Position numbers and translations under genes: made by a program. From the NCBI GenBank assembly GCA_000310025.1, contig FN648707.1:800325-864324 (forward strand): 64,000 bases of DNA, written 5' to 3'. The stretch's first letter is position 1. The number at the start of each line of letters is the position of its first letter. Below, piece after piece: positions 48,113-60,900 of this stretch. This DNA comes from Ectocarpus siliculosus. Lineage: Eukaryota > Sar > Phaeophyceae > Ectocarpales > Ectocarpaceae. A model generated the notes under the pieces. The model was not told the origin of the DNA. It was given only the letters and a program-made list of their open reading frames with translations, and searched no databases.

Positions 48113-48692
48113 CTGATTGTGAGCATGGCCTTTGCGAACACACACAACACGGCAGTAGCATTAGAGACAAGGCTCGAGTCTAACGCAACAATAGAGAGCC
48201 AACACTCCAAAAATTGTGTGCCATGAGGAAGCTACGCTGCTTTTGCTACCACAGTCATGTTGGCTCCACGGCCACGCAGTGGTGTTCACTGCTGTGTCTC
48301 GCGCGAGGCCACAGCTGCGAACACCCGTAAATAAGCAAACGAGGTCCTCTCCCGTCCCAAGAGCATGCTCCGCTCACCCTCTTCCTCGTCGCGCCCTTCT
48401 CGTCACAAATCCCAGTGCCCTTGCTGTTGCCAACCCCACCCTCATGGTGCAGTGGTGTTGTTGTGTGTTCGTGTTGAACAGACGGTATCAATGATTGTGT
48501 TGCGCACAGCGGTGGCGGGCGGCGCGGGTTGCTGGCAAGAGTGACCCGCGGCGCCCCCTATCCCCCCTCAAGCTCCACTTCGCGTACCCCCATCCCTAGA
48601 CAACTTGCTAGCTCCGTAGCTTAGCTGCGCGAGCAAACGCATCATCAACGCTGGGATAACCGCACGCAAAGCCTTGCTTCACTTGTGCAACG

Positions 48693-49345
48693 ATGAGAAT
48701 AGCCGCATCAGCAGCAGCCCGGGCTTTCGCCAAAGCAGCTCGACGGACGGCCAGGTGAGTTGTGTTGAAAATTACCGACCGTTGGTTGGCATACGTACAG
48801 CGGGGTCTAGTGGTGCGAGCGCTGCAACCGCACACAGACAGCCACACAGACAGCAGCAGCAGCGGCCGTCCCTATTGCTGGCGAGTGAGGTAGCAGTGGA
48901 GAAATATGACATTCTACCATCACGCACCCACGCGCTCGATGCCTGTATCATCAGAGCAGCAACACTTCACGTGCAACACTTCACGAAAACTATGCTGAAT
49001 ATCCCTCAAACGCGGCGTAACCTCTCGTATGATCCCACGCCCCATTCGTCGTTGACTGCTGTCACAGGCCGGGACAGATTGGGGAAGGCGTCAGCCACGG
49101 CGAAGCTGGGCGAACAATGGCGGCAACAAGAATGCGAGCCATCAATACTGCTACGGGGGTGAGTGTTCGTGGGTTGTGCCTTCGGTCACACTGCAAGGCC
49201 GCACACGCGTATCATGTGTTACCTGCCGCAGTGCTGCAGTGCTGTAGACTCGAGCGTAGCCTCGACCGTCGTCGTTGTGGTGCTTGTGATGGCGGTAGGT
49301 TTTGACGTGCACGACAAGACCCCTTCGCGTAGCGTTCTAAGGTAA
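48693..49345 (+). CDS. Small protein with mitochondrial-type presequence
   Basis: Exons: 48693-48754, 49068-49158, 49232-49345 (TAA). Phases 2 and 0 agree and the protein is 88 residues. The first 21 residues, MRIAASAAARAFAKAARRTA and one more Arg, have no acidic residue, alternate Ala and Arg, and would form the amphipathic helix typical of mitochondrial presequences. One hydrophobic segment, VASTVVVVVLVMAVGF (about 60-75), precedes a short polar tail. That plan fits a small single-pass inner-membrane protein, such as an accessory respiratory-chain subunit, but no specific family is recognised. The last acceptor is the least certain, because three CAG/TAG sites lie within 22 bp and only this one keeps the transmembrane frame. 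Confidence 0.5.
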
Positions 49346-49440
49346 AGCAGTTGTTGAAGCAGTCCACGGCTGTAGCCCCGCTTGAAGGTTATCAACTAGA
49401 GGTTGAGGCGATGCTTGCTCGGTCCGGGCAGGAAGGAGAG

Positions 49441-49475
<35 letters not shown>

Positions 49476-50820
49476 CTTGATCCAGTTACACGCCATGACG
49501 AGGACCGAGCAATCTTCGAGCTGAAACCCAGTGGTACCATGTGGTGAGCTTCGAGATAGGCGTTGATACATCCGCTTCAATAAGCTGCAGTCTTTTTAGC
49601 GCGTCGAATCTATTGTAGAGAGACCGTGACGACGCTTCTCTGAATTTCAAGTGGCCACCCGCCACCACCACCGATTCCCACTCGTGCTGCCGCCCCCCCC
49701 CCGCGATAACAACGCTTGGCAGATTCAGACACACGTCGGGGCAGCCGCCGTACTCGTTTCAAAGGTGGTGATGATCTCGTGTTCATCATCAGTAGCGCCG
49801 ACTTTTTTGGAAGAGGAAGAAGAGGATGAGGATGACGATGGAGGACGGAGGAATTGAGACACCAGCAATGGCGCGGACGCCAAACAACTAGTGGGAGCGA
49901 GGGGGCATGACGGTGGTGTTAGGCCGTAAAGGAGTGTTTTCAAGCGCACGTGTGAGCTTGCGTTTTCGGTTTAGACGCTGAACGGTGGTTCGGGGACAAC
50001 GAGAGTGCAACCTGTTAAAATTACAATTTCGTGGAGTTTGTTAATTTCGTGAAGTTTGTTTGGGGCGATATTTTTCGTCGACATCGCCGAAACTCGTCGT
50101 CATTTTTTGGCGCTGCAAGAGGGCTCAAAGATCACGACGCACGCATGATCACCCCCCGTTTGCGACAAACACCTTTCGATGGAGCCAAGGCGTGATTTCC
50201 CTGTTTGCAGGAATTGCAGTCTCTATGAAGACCTCAACACGTTTCCTTGGAAAACTGCCCCAAACCGATAGTCCCTTCTGAAATGCTCGAGCTTGCTCAG
50301 TCTGGTAGGGGCAACTGCCTAAACATGGGCCAGCCCTTGGATTGCTGTGCCGTCGACTCGTGGTAGTGACTGCCGTCTACGCACACCAGCTGTGACTCCA
50401 TTCAGTACGTCGCAGAAGCACATTCCGCCGCACCCTACCGCCTTGCCGTGTTTCCTTGACAAGGAATGCTCTGGTGACGATAGAGATCGCAGCAGCACCC
50501 AACTCGCAACACGTAACAACACGCAGCTAAGTTAGACCTCTTGAGCCCGTTCGTTTCCCGAGTACAGCCAGCTCGTTCGTCCGTTACTCAATCCCTCGAA
50601 GCACTAGGAGGCGGACGTTGCATCGTCCAAATCAAAACTGCAACTACCGACAAAGTGTTTTACCGTACCGTGAATTCCGGGTACGTTGACACTAAACCCG
50701 GTAGACTGTAGCTCCCACAACACCTACAAGAAAATTGTCCCTCGAGAAACGTTCTTTCAAAGCAAAACCCAGATTCTTACGTTTTCTACGAAAGCACATG
50801 AAGATAGTGGTACGGTTTAT
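49346..50820. other. Convergent intergenic region
   Basis: It contains a GT microsatellite and a G/C homopolymer. A minus-strand open stretch at about 49486-49734 (AGGHLKFREASSRSLYNRFD) is mildly protein-like but lacks splice support. Nothing firm is seen. Confidence 0.4.
49445..49474. repeat. (GT)n microsatellite
   Basis: About 15 GT units. Confidence 0.95.
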
Positions 50821-53800
50821 CTACGTCCGGGCCCGTTTTCCACCCCCATCATAACTGCTGCCGGCGCTGGCCAGTTTGGCGGCCGCTTTCCTCGCCTCTC
50901 TTTCTGCCTCGGCACTGGCCTGCATTTATCACAGGCAACGAGCAAACAACAACGCGGGCCAGGAACAATTTTGGTGTGCACAACAGTTTCACTACTGCAG
51001 GCAGAACGCTACGTGCATGTTGTTGGAGATGAGAACCGTTTGGAAGGCGTGAGTGAACCGAAACATTGACTTGGGACACGGTTGTGGCCGTAAGTATGAG
51101 TAGATTATCACGGATCCGCGGAAGTGCGTGAGGTCAAGAGAGGCTGCAAACGCAACAAACCACCACCGCATAGACTCAGTGAGCGCGCCAAAGACCGCAA
51201 ACGACCAAACTGCTGAGCCACGGGACATCATTGTGTACCCGAGGTCAAGATGTTGATGACATAAACGAACGATGGGCTCTTGAAGATTCTTGCAACCCTC
51301 CCTGCCGCCACGTGGGGGCGAAGCTAAAATTCTCATTACTTCAAACTATCAACAACCCTGCTGTATACAGCGGTGTTGTGCGTGTGTGTCGGGGAGTCGT
51401 GGTGATTTTTGTGAGCACAAGCGGAAAAGCGAACATATTCTGTTGCTACTCGGTTTGTATCTACCAGCATGTCCCACCCAAGAGGACGAGAGAAGTCGAA
51501 CCAAACACATACCGTGCCACCAAGGGTGGGGATGACCAAACCCTTTTCCAGTGCTACGACATGAGTACCAGGCACAACGCTTCCCCCGCCTCCCCAGGGA
51601 TGGGAACGAAATCTCTGGGAGACAGGAGACAGAAAACTCTCGAGAGATACAGGAGACTCGTGGAGACAGACTCCGGACCGGGGAGAGAACGGCCGAATAA
51701 CACTTACGCGGGAACCTCCAAAAGGACCAAGACCCACAAAACGAGGAGCGCTGTCAAATGGCACCGCTGGTGTCTGGTTAATTATGTAAATTCTCTCTGT
51801 GGCATAAGTTGCTACGGAGACCGCGAATGCGTACAATATAAATAGGGTTATCAATTAAAACATGGGTAGATGGAGAGATCTGAACGATTCATAATGTGAA
51901 GACAACAACAACATACCTTCGCCTCGTCCCCTGGCCCCAGCATGGCCTCCGCCTCGTTGTCCGCCCAAACCCCCCCGTCCTTGTCCTCGTCTTCGGAGTC
52001 ACTGTTCGCACCGTCGCCGCCACCACGCCCACCGCCCTTCCCGCTGCTTCGCTTGTCCGACCCCTTCTCCCGCTGCCCCCCCCCATCTTCCTCCTCCTCT
52101 TCCTCGTCCTCCTCCACATCGAAAAGCTGCTCCCGGGCCTTGAGATCCTTCTGCTTTTGCCTCGCGACCTGAATGAGGGAAGCGAACGAATGACGTTGAA
52201 TGAGTATTTCTGCAGACGTGTAATGCAGACGATGGGTGTTATATGAGCCAAGGAAGCGAGCGAATCATGTTGTATTGAAGTATTTCGTTAGACGTACAGT
52301 GCCGACGACGGGTTTCATAGGAGCGAAGGAAGCGAGCGAAAGATGTTGTGTGAGTATTTCGGTAGGCCTGAGCAGACGATGGGTACAATAGGAGCGAAGG
52401 AAGCGAACGAATCGTTTTGTGTGGGTACTGCGGTAGATGTTTGCAGACGGCGATGACTGTTATGTGAGCGCAAACAGCCTGTGTGCTTGAGGGGGGCTTG
52501 GGGTTCTCTTTTTCAGCTGATCATTGACGTCGCACCTATCCCCAAGGCGGACCACTGCTACAACGGAACTAGTAATAGCAGGGACACATACAACAGAGCC
52601 TCGCGTACCCCGAAACACACGGCGGTTACACGATACCGTATAGTATGCATACCCTGCTGTGCTACGACGGTAAACACCGAACCGGCGCCAATGATGCCAA
52701 TGCGAGTTGAGGTGGTACAGAATTTTCTACGATGCTGCAAACGTATTCTATACCCCTTGGCACAGCCAGCTTGCCTGGATAGCGGCCAGGTACTGGCCGT
52801 ACTTGTTGCCGAAGATGTTCTTGTTCCCCCCCGCTCCTGTGGCACACCCCCGGCAGCCGGTGTTCACGTCCTCTACCACGGTCCCAGCCGACAGATACTG
52901 CTTTGGCACCTGCGCACACAGGAAAACGCAAAAGTACACAAAAGAAAATGAAGTGAAGGAGGCACACGGTTGCGTTGTCGGGCTCGACGGGCGAATGGTA
53001 ACGTTAACACGAGGCTAGGAGTTTCCAGGTTACCTAGAGCATTTTCGACAAATATGCGGGGATCGAGACGACCGTAGTCGTGGTGGGGGAGAAATCTATC
53101 TCTACTCTTTACATCGATCTCAAACGGCCAGGCAGCAGCGGGTGACAACCCAAGACTCGCTTCGGTTAGCTGGCGCCACTCACCCTGCAGATGCTGACGG
53201 TACCGAACTTGTAGTTCTTGGTGTTGATGACGTAGGTGCTGCAGAGCCGCTCGTACCCGGGCTTCTTCCACTTGGCCATCAGAGGGCCGTCCACAAGTTT
53301 CTGCAACACCACGAAACGCATCGTGTCGCCGTCAGATTCGATGTTGTTTGGTCAGCGTGCGCGCGTCTCTCAGTGCAGTATTTCGTGCTACAGAACTTGC
53401 ATCCTCTGCAGCGCCAACCAGCTGCAAACATGAAATACTCCAATTGACAGACTTGACGAGCACAGGTTGATCATTGGCGTCGCCGGCGCTAACTGGTTAA
53501 CCATTCAGAAGACTTCACTCGGTGTGGCAGAAAAAAACGGACAACAACGCCTCCAAGCCTCACGATCTGGTGTCTCGGAGGAGGGCTCTCGCGGGCGTGT
53601 ATGCGAATGTCACCCCCCCCGGCGACCATACGTTAGCAATAGGACATTCCGCTGTGCGCTCCGTACCGGAAAGGGATCAAGCCCCTCTTCACTGCACTCA
53701 CGCTGCGAATGCAGTACTCCAGAACGTCCTTGGTGATGGCCTTGTAGACGTAGTGCATGTCGTAGACGTAGCGAGAGCGCTGCCACGTGATCTGGAAGAC

Positions 53801-54999
53801 CGGCCACAGCGCCTCGTTCTTGCGCTTGCCCTCGTGCTGCTCGTTCACCTCTGTCAGTATCGAACGAACACGATCATCATCACCCCACCAACAGAGATGG
53901 GCGAGTGTCGGGGGTCGGCCAAAGCAAAATAATCACAACAGCAGTAGGGTAAACCGCGATGAGTGCGTGCAGCAGGTTCAAGGTTGCGCCTCGATTTCAG
54001 GACATACCCGTATCGTTGCCACAAGATTAAAGCTACTTTTTGGTTGCGATGAAAAGCGTTTGGGTTTAGTCAGGTGGAAAGGCGCGACAACGGCAACCTC
54101 TCCTTAGCGCTGTTGGTCTGCCGCTGGAGACACTCTAAATAGTATATATAGCACCAGAGTCTAACCTTCACCGAGGTTGAGACTGAAGACTGCGGTAGGG
54201 CCATCATCAGGTACCAGGTAGGTTATAGGTCGGTCGGTCCGCCGTCGGTACGTAGTTCCTTTGTCATTATCAACGACATATGTATGAAGCATTGGTGCTC
54301 CTCGACAATTGGGATCGACTCCCTTCGTCAACCGAGACTTAAGACCGCACGTCCCCAGGGATGCGTCAGAGTTGGCCATAAGTGACAAGGTACATACACA
54401 CAGCGTTGACGGGGCTGCTGTTGCACCAGCTTCACGAAGCAAAGAGCTACAAGTCAAAGGGCCCGCCCCGCGACCGTGTTGCGTGTTGCGCTCCACCGCA
54501 CTGCAACACAACACAACACACCGCCATTACGAGCGATGGCCAGGGCTGAGGTACAGACAAGAGTGGAGGGAGGCGACACATCACATCTCGGCAAAGGTCA
54601 CCAGGACGCCGCACGTTGGTAGTGCTGCTGTACAAACATCGCCGTTGGGGTGTTGAGATCGCGCTGCGTGCTTGCTGCCTGCAGTAAGCTGCAGTACACC
54701 ACAAAGCTTAGGGAAATTAAAACCTCCGGGACAATTCAAAAACCCTCGACCAAATCAACTTTATCACTCCTTTACAAGTGCGTTGGCGAACGACACATGA
54801 TTGCCTTCGACCAAGGGCTTGGCTATGTGCCCTCTGAAGGGCGGCTAAACGAGCTGCAGGTAAGTTGTCGCGTGAGAAACAACCAGCTGAGAGAACCATG
54901 GTACTCACTTTCCCGCAGCTCGTTTTCGAGCGCGTTGAGGGTTGGCTCGAGAATCTCGAACCCGGGTGGTGGGCGTTCTTTCCTTGCAAACCTCGACAT
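50821..54999 (-). CDS. BUD31: BUD31/G10 splicing factor homologue with acidic C-terminal extension
   Basis: Six exons on the minus strand: 54999-54909 (ATG 54999), 53850-53702, 53300-53184, 52909-52775, 52168-51917, 50919-50821 (TAG). All phases agree, giving 280 residues. BUD31 is a spliceosome component in the active-site region. Seen: the N-terminal PPPGFEILEPTLNALENELR, HEGKRKNEALWPVFQITWQR (37-56), KDVLEYCI (71-78) and PLMAKWKKPGYERLC (86-100), the last being the signature block. Human BUD31 has 144 residues. This protein adds about 136, mostly Glu/Asp/Gly/Lys. Several zinc-binding cysteines of the family are replaced: LCCLRC is LCSTYV, FGTNCIC is FGTVSIC, and IECTHCGCRGC is VEDVNTGCRGC. 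The exon 4 to 5 intron uses a GC donor (CAG/GCAAGC). Without it the protein would stop eight codons later, at 52748, giving 172 residues. It is divergent from the TPR gene 409 bp away. Confidence 0.85.
52179..52472. repeat. Tandem repeat, four units of about 71-76 bp
   Basis: Units begin GAAGCGA(A/G)CGAA at about 52179, 52252, 52328 and 52399. Each includes an AGTATTTC-like block and a CAGACGATGGGT-like block. The array lies just upstream (in transcript sense) of the exon 5 acceptor of BUD31, so the intron with the GC donor ends in a repeated array. Confidence 0.75.
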
Positions 55000-55408
55000 C
55001 GTGGCGGGATCCTTGTGCGTCGCAGCGGCTACACAGCAGCTATGTGCGTGACCAAGCACCACCTGGCTCCAACCTCCAAGCGGAGCTCACCCAGGGGTCT
55101 CCGCAACGTGCAAACATGCACCCCCTTTCGAAACAGACGAAAAAGAGAAGTCCCCCCGCATCACCGCCGCCGCTAGACCACAGCATCATCCACTCGAGCC
55201 ACACGCAGCTTCCACAGCCAGGAAGCAGCAAACACAAATACTCCCCACTTGTAATCTGTACATCTCGAGTGTGGTAGTCTATTTCGTTTACTTCGACGAA
55301 GACACGGGGGGGGGTAAACACAGCGAGAGCTTCCCAAGAGCTTCGTGATACTTGCCACAGGAGACCAGGACCGCTGACTTTCGAGGTTTGGACGCTTGAC
55401 AAGAGACA
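55000..55408. promoter_or_regulatory. Bidirectional promoter region BUD31 / TPR gene
   Basis: Only 409 bp separate two start codons read outward. Both promoters and 5' UTRs must lie here unless unseen 5' exons exist. No clear TATA box is seen. Confidence 0.5.
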
Positions 55409-57944
55409 ATGTCCGACAACGTCAGCAGCAGCAGCAGCGCTGCCGGAGCGCCTGAGCTGGGACCTCAGAGCAAGATCGCTATCGTCCCGGACGCGTCGGC
55501 TGGATCGAACCCAAACGGGAACGGTCACAGCGTTGTGGAGAAGGCACACAGCAGCCCCGCGAATGGTGTCGAGATCTCGCCACCAGCACCGGCACCACCG
55601 GCAGAAGTAGCCGTGGTTGCCGCTAATAAGACCGACTCGTCAAAGCTGGCGTTTAACCCGATCAGCCCTGGGCTGAGCAGCGTCAAGCTACCGCTGGGCC
55701 CTTCACCCAAGGAGGAAGCGAAAACGGTGAGGATTGTAGTTTTTTTTTGTGTGTGTATCGCGGGACATTTTTATGTCACAGGTATGGGTCTCGACATGTT
55801 GTGTCGAGTTTTAAGTTTTTTATGTACAAGTAGCCTCTCTGTTTACCATATGAGCATCCAACCATCCAACCTGCTGTCAACTACCAATGCCACACACCCT
55901 AGGCTTGGTGCGCACACCTCACACGCTACACGACGCTCGTTGCTTTGGCGGTGATGTTCTTATGCTCTGAGGATACTTGTAGAATAATTTCGCCGGGACC
56001 TGCTCAAGTCGAACGTTGGGTTGTACTGCTGTACATATCTACGGCCTCGTAACTCCATCTGTCAGCATGCTTGGGCCAGAAACGTAGGCTCAGCTGCACC
56101 AGCACGTAGTAGTAGTAGCAGCTCAAAAACGCGTTATGCTTCGAGAGTTCACGAGCAACCAATTGTCGACTAGACTGACTACACCTGTGTTCGGGTTATC
56201 CATCGTATCTGGTCTCCTTGTTTGTTCTCCCGCGGAGCATTTTTTTTCAGTACTTTACGCCAGCGCTGGTATTCTAGTACTTGTAGCATCTCTGCCGAGT
56301 AGGACCCCCCTACCGACTACGCACTCCTCCTGCGGTGCTTGCCTTCGATATCGTACACATCCGACAACACCAACCTCTGCTGCAACTCCTCCACTTCCGC
56401 CGTGGGTCCCGGCTACAAGCAACGCTCTACAAGTCGTAGGATGCGTCTTGTTCCGAGTAATGAAACATCTCGGGGAACCCAGGTGTACAAAAATTGTGTG
56501 TTGGTTCGGTGTGATGGTTGACAAGTGTTGCTCATGATCGTTATCCTTTGATTCGCACATGCTGGTTTTCCCCCACCGTGCAAGGCTTCGCCCGAGAAAA
56601 AGGAAGAGGAGGAGCCGCCTGTGGAGGCTAAGGTCGGGGACCTGGTAGAGTTGTTCATGGGGAGGGGCCAGGTTCGCGGCATCCGACAAGAGGACGGCAT
56701 GCTCGAGGTGTGGGCCGTGGGCTGGGAGATGGCCGGCGAGCAGAGGGCTCGCTTCTTCGTCCCGAGGGAGACCGTCAAGGTGGTTCCGACGGTGTACTAC
56801 AAGATGAACGGTGAGAGGCAGTATTTTTTTGTTATTTTTCTGAGAAATTTCTTATTGAGAAAAAACAACCGGCTCGTCGGACCACTTGATGATCGCAACA
56901 AGTTGTGTAAAGGCTGCATTTCGATGCTGTGCGCCTACAAACAAAGGGCGCGTGGTTTAGAAAACGGTTTTTGCCTCCCAGTCCTTTGTCGGCAATATTA
57001 GAAGAGACTATGAATCTGGCCCGCTGTATCTTGCCGCCTTGGGGTTGCATGCCGCGATGCCTTGCAGATGTTGAGGCGTGCTCCGTCTAAGACAAACGGA
57101 GAAATATAACAAAAACAAGAGATGCATGTAGTCGTGCTCGACGTAAGCACGCCTTAAATGGACGGAGGACAAGAAAAAAACAAGAAATTTACTCTTTACC
57201 CGCTCGACGTAAGCGTGCCTTCAAGTTGCTTCGATCCTGTCGACAGCTGTACTGTAGTCAACCTTGAACAAGGTCGGCGAAAGAGCAGAATTCAGGCCGT
57301 GTGTTCTTTGAAATATGACTATTATATGCTGCCTTGATGAGGTTCTTTTTTTGTGGAAGCTGCTTCAGGTAGGCGTCCGTCGAACGCATGTGTATCGTCT
57401 TCAGTGAGGCTACATATGACCCGGTTTTTATGGACGGTGGGGGGTGGCTCCGTCATGGAGGACCGTGCGCTGGACCAAATGTATAATGTGTACGAATGTG
57501 TTGGGAAATGTTTGCGCAAGTGTTTGCTACGCTCCGACAAGACCCCGGCAAACACGGGCATGGTACATGTGAGTGAGATGGTTGGTTTGTTCGCCGTCGG
57601 CCAGAGCGGTTGTCGTCCGCACGCGCTGGTCACTCACGTGATGCTCGTCGCCCTCGCGGCGTGTATCCCGGCGCTGTCCTCCTCTGCTTCGCTGCACGGG
57701 TGATGTCTACTTCCGTGGTGCTGTTCGTTTTCAGCGCTGGAACGGCTGCAGATGGCCGCGTGGTTGAAGGAAGAGGGTGCCAAGCTGTTCAAGGCAGGCG
57801 ATTTCGAGAAGGCTGCCACAAAGTAAGCCAGTTTTGTGAGCTCTCTCTTTTTTTTTTCCCGTCTTCTGTGGTAGGCTGTCACAGCACGTTATGATAGTGT
57901 TTGATTTTCTGGTATACACCGTTGGTCTCGCATTGCAGTGCAGT

Positions 57945-57979
<35 letters not shown>

Positions 57980-60900
57980 TGTAGTGATTTTTCGGTTGGA
58001 AAGTGCGCTTGCTGGTACTGCTAGATACGTGTCCTTCAGTTTCCTGTTTCGTCTGGATGGCCTTCTCTTTCGAAGGAAGCATCACGCAGCCGCCTCTTCG
58101 CCCGTCCGATTGGTCTTTCCTCTGGACGATGCGCACTACGGCAAGCTTCAGCGCACGGTGTAATTCTGTTTTTGGTGTGCCACACCACAGCAGTGAGACT
58201 TCGCGTCTATGTTCATTTATCTATCTGCCTTACGTTGCCTTTCAGCGTCTTGCCAAGATGATACATAAATACGTGAATAGATGGAAACACAACTTAAGTA
58301 GACACGGTGGTACTGTTGTATTTGACCATGAACATCGTCCGACCAAAGGAGGAAGAGAAAACCTCAGCGCACGCCCATGGCTTGCCCTACGTCTTGGCGT
58401 TGTTGGTGACACATGTGGTGTAGGTATATGAAGTCGATCGGCGTGCTCAAGACGGGCGAGTTCACCACCAACGCCCAGAACGCGAGAGCGGTGCAGCTGA
58501 TGATCCCGTGCCACAACAACGCCGCCACGTGCTACATCAAGAGAAAAAACTACGGGGACGCTAGGCTCCTTACAGAGAACGTGAGAGTTTTGACACCCAA
58601 GGGTCCCGTGTTCAACACTCGTACTCCTTACTATATACATTCGATGAGTACCGTTACCTTCATGCGAAAGTGTGTAACCAATTGATAGCAACACTAGGTC
58701 GCTGATTTTCGGAACGATGAGGGTAGCATATTTTGGTTTTGTCCCACAGGTAGTCTTTGCAAGCAGTACAAGTGCAGAGCGTATGGTTGTTGCACAATGG
58801 TCAACGCCCAAGGTTAGGATTTGCGGTAGGATTAGTGTTGCGATAGACTGGCACCGCTGTTCAGGTTCGACGAAGAGCATGTTGACGCCAGACTCGTGGG
58901 AGTGATCGGTGCGGGAATCTCAGCGCCACTGGTGCTGTTTTCTCAGACAACGAAACGGTTAGCAACGAGCGGAAGTCAGCACAATCAATTTCGAGGTTGA
59001 CTCAAATATGGGCTGCTGGTAAGGGCCGTCAGCCGAGGCATCCTGTTCCAGGTGCCTTCTCTGCTGTAGGCTGTTGTTCTCACCACCGCAGCTTTGGTGA
59101 CGATGATACCATCTATCTCTTGTGGGTGAGACCCGATGAGATCTCATCCCCTGGGAACCGACTCCAATCCACGATAACCTGTTCACATGGGACGTTCTGG
59201 TGATTTCGAACGCAGGTCGACACCCTCTGCAGCGCCTTAGAGCGCAACAGGGACGGTAAGGTGATGAAGGAGCTGAAGGAGAGAGGGGTCGGGGAGACCA
59301 CCATCCTGGGCCAGTGGTGGTGCAAGGGGTTGTTCTTGGGAGGCAAGGCGTGCCTCTACCAGAGCGAGAATGAGGAGGCGGTAAACTACCTCAAGAAGGG
59401 GAGCAGGGTGAGTGCGGGTGTGGTAGTGGGGCATGAGATCTACCACACACCCTGGACCGTTTGTTTTTAAGCTCAATTACTCCACGACGAAGAGGATGCC
59501 GAAAGCAACATATGACGTTTTCGGAAAAGCTCTCGACGAGACAGTAGTTCCAATGCCGCCATTTTCGGCACCGCAACTGCTTTGGAATAGTCGAGCTTCA
59601 AGAATCGGTCCAGGGGGTGTGATATCTGATGTCACCGGGGTACGTTGCTTGGGTACTGGCTAATGACACATGCCGGTTGTGGTGTTTCGGAGGGCAGCGA
59701 CGTCAGGACCGGACTAGCTTGCCGTGTGCTGTTGCCGTCGCAGTGCAACGTGTCTTGGAGTTCATTTCGTTCCGATCGCTCTTGAACAACATGTTCGTTT
59801 GTTTTGTGAGATAGGGTTGTTGGGGTGGCCGGCGTTTGTGGTGAAGTCGAATGTAGTTTTGGGGCGCGCGCTGTCCGCTGACCCCTTTGCAGCTTTCTCC
59901 GGATGCTTGCAGAACTGGGCACGTTCTGAAGGCGCTTTTTTGTTCGACCCGGCTTAAACCGGGGCGTTTATTTTTGTGGAAACAAGTTCTTCCCCAGAAC
60001 GCGCGTGTCTCTTCCTGTGGCCTTTACTGGGTTATTATCGCAGAAAGAGGAGGAAGCTATTTGTGCCGGGGTTGTGAACCGCGTTAGTACTTTCCCTTTT
60101 CACGGGGTTGGGAGGCCGCGTATGTTTCCCGAACCGAAGCGGAATCTGTGTTGTGAAAAATACTGGTATATGCATCCTGCTACCTCTGCTGCAGCAAGTA
60201 GGTGGTATCCTGGTGCTCTTGTGGCAGAGCCGCGCACGTTGCTTTTGCGACCGATCTTGTCTCTGGTTATGGTGCAGGTACAACAGTAGTAGGGCCATTT
60301 GCTGCTGGTGGTGGTTGCTGCTGCTCTTTTGCTGCGGATGCTTTACGGCGTTGTGGTCGATTCCTTTTTTTTGTTGCCTCCTCTCCGAAAAGGTCATCCG
60401 GTGGTGATGACTGGATGCTCCCGAAGAGCGTTGGAGAGCGAAAGGCGCTCTGCCATCCCTTGACCCCCGTTTATATCAAAACCATCGATACCACCGCCGG
60501 TCCGTGGAAACCTTGCTATCGCAGTTGGCCAAGCCTGCGGCTCTGGCGAAGCTTCGTGCGGAGATCAACAACGAGCTTGAGAAGGCGACGAAGCGATTGG
60601 CCAGCCAGACCAAGAAGGCGCAAAAGATGTGGTCAAAGGTACATCATTGTCATGTAGGCATGAGCAAGTTGTGTGAGAGGACGGCATGACCGCCGGGCAT
60701 GGTGTCGCGATGGTGAACGAACACCCCAGCCAAGACCAAGAATAAGACGAACACAACTAAATCTGCAACACCGCAGATGTTTAGTTTGTTTTATTCCCAG
60801 ACAGCATTTTCGGGGCGTCAATGGGGTCTGTTGGGAATACTCTTGCTTTATTGTGGGAAGTCGTTTTCTTTTGTGCTCTTCATGTTTTCGAGATAGTGGG

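Noticed and set aside
52481-52951. 156-codon plus-strand open frame preceded by a good acceptor-like TTCTCTTTTTCAG
   Set aside because: It runs antisense through a BUD31 exon whose protein identity is firm, and its product resembles nothing.
59891-59935. Possible extra TPR-gene exon after TTTGCAG
   Set aside because: It would need a poor donor (AAG/GCGCTT). The direct join of 59407 to 60525 is in phase and gives a smooth helix.
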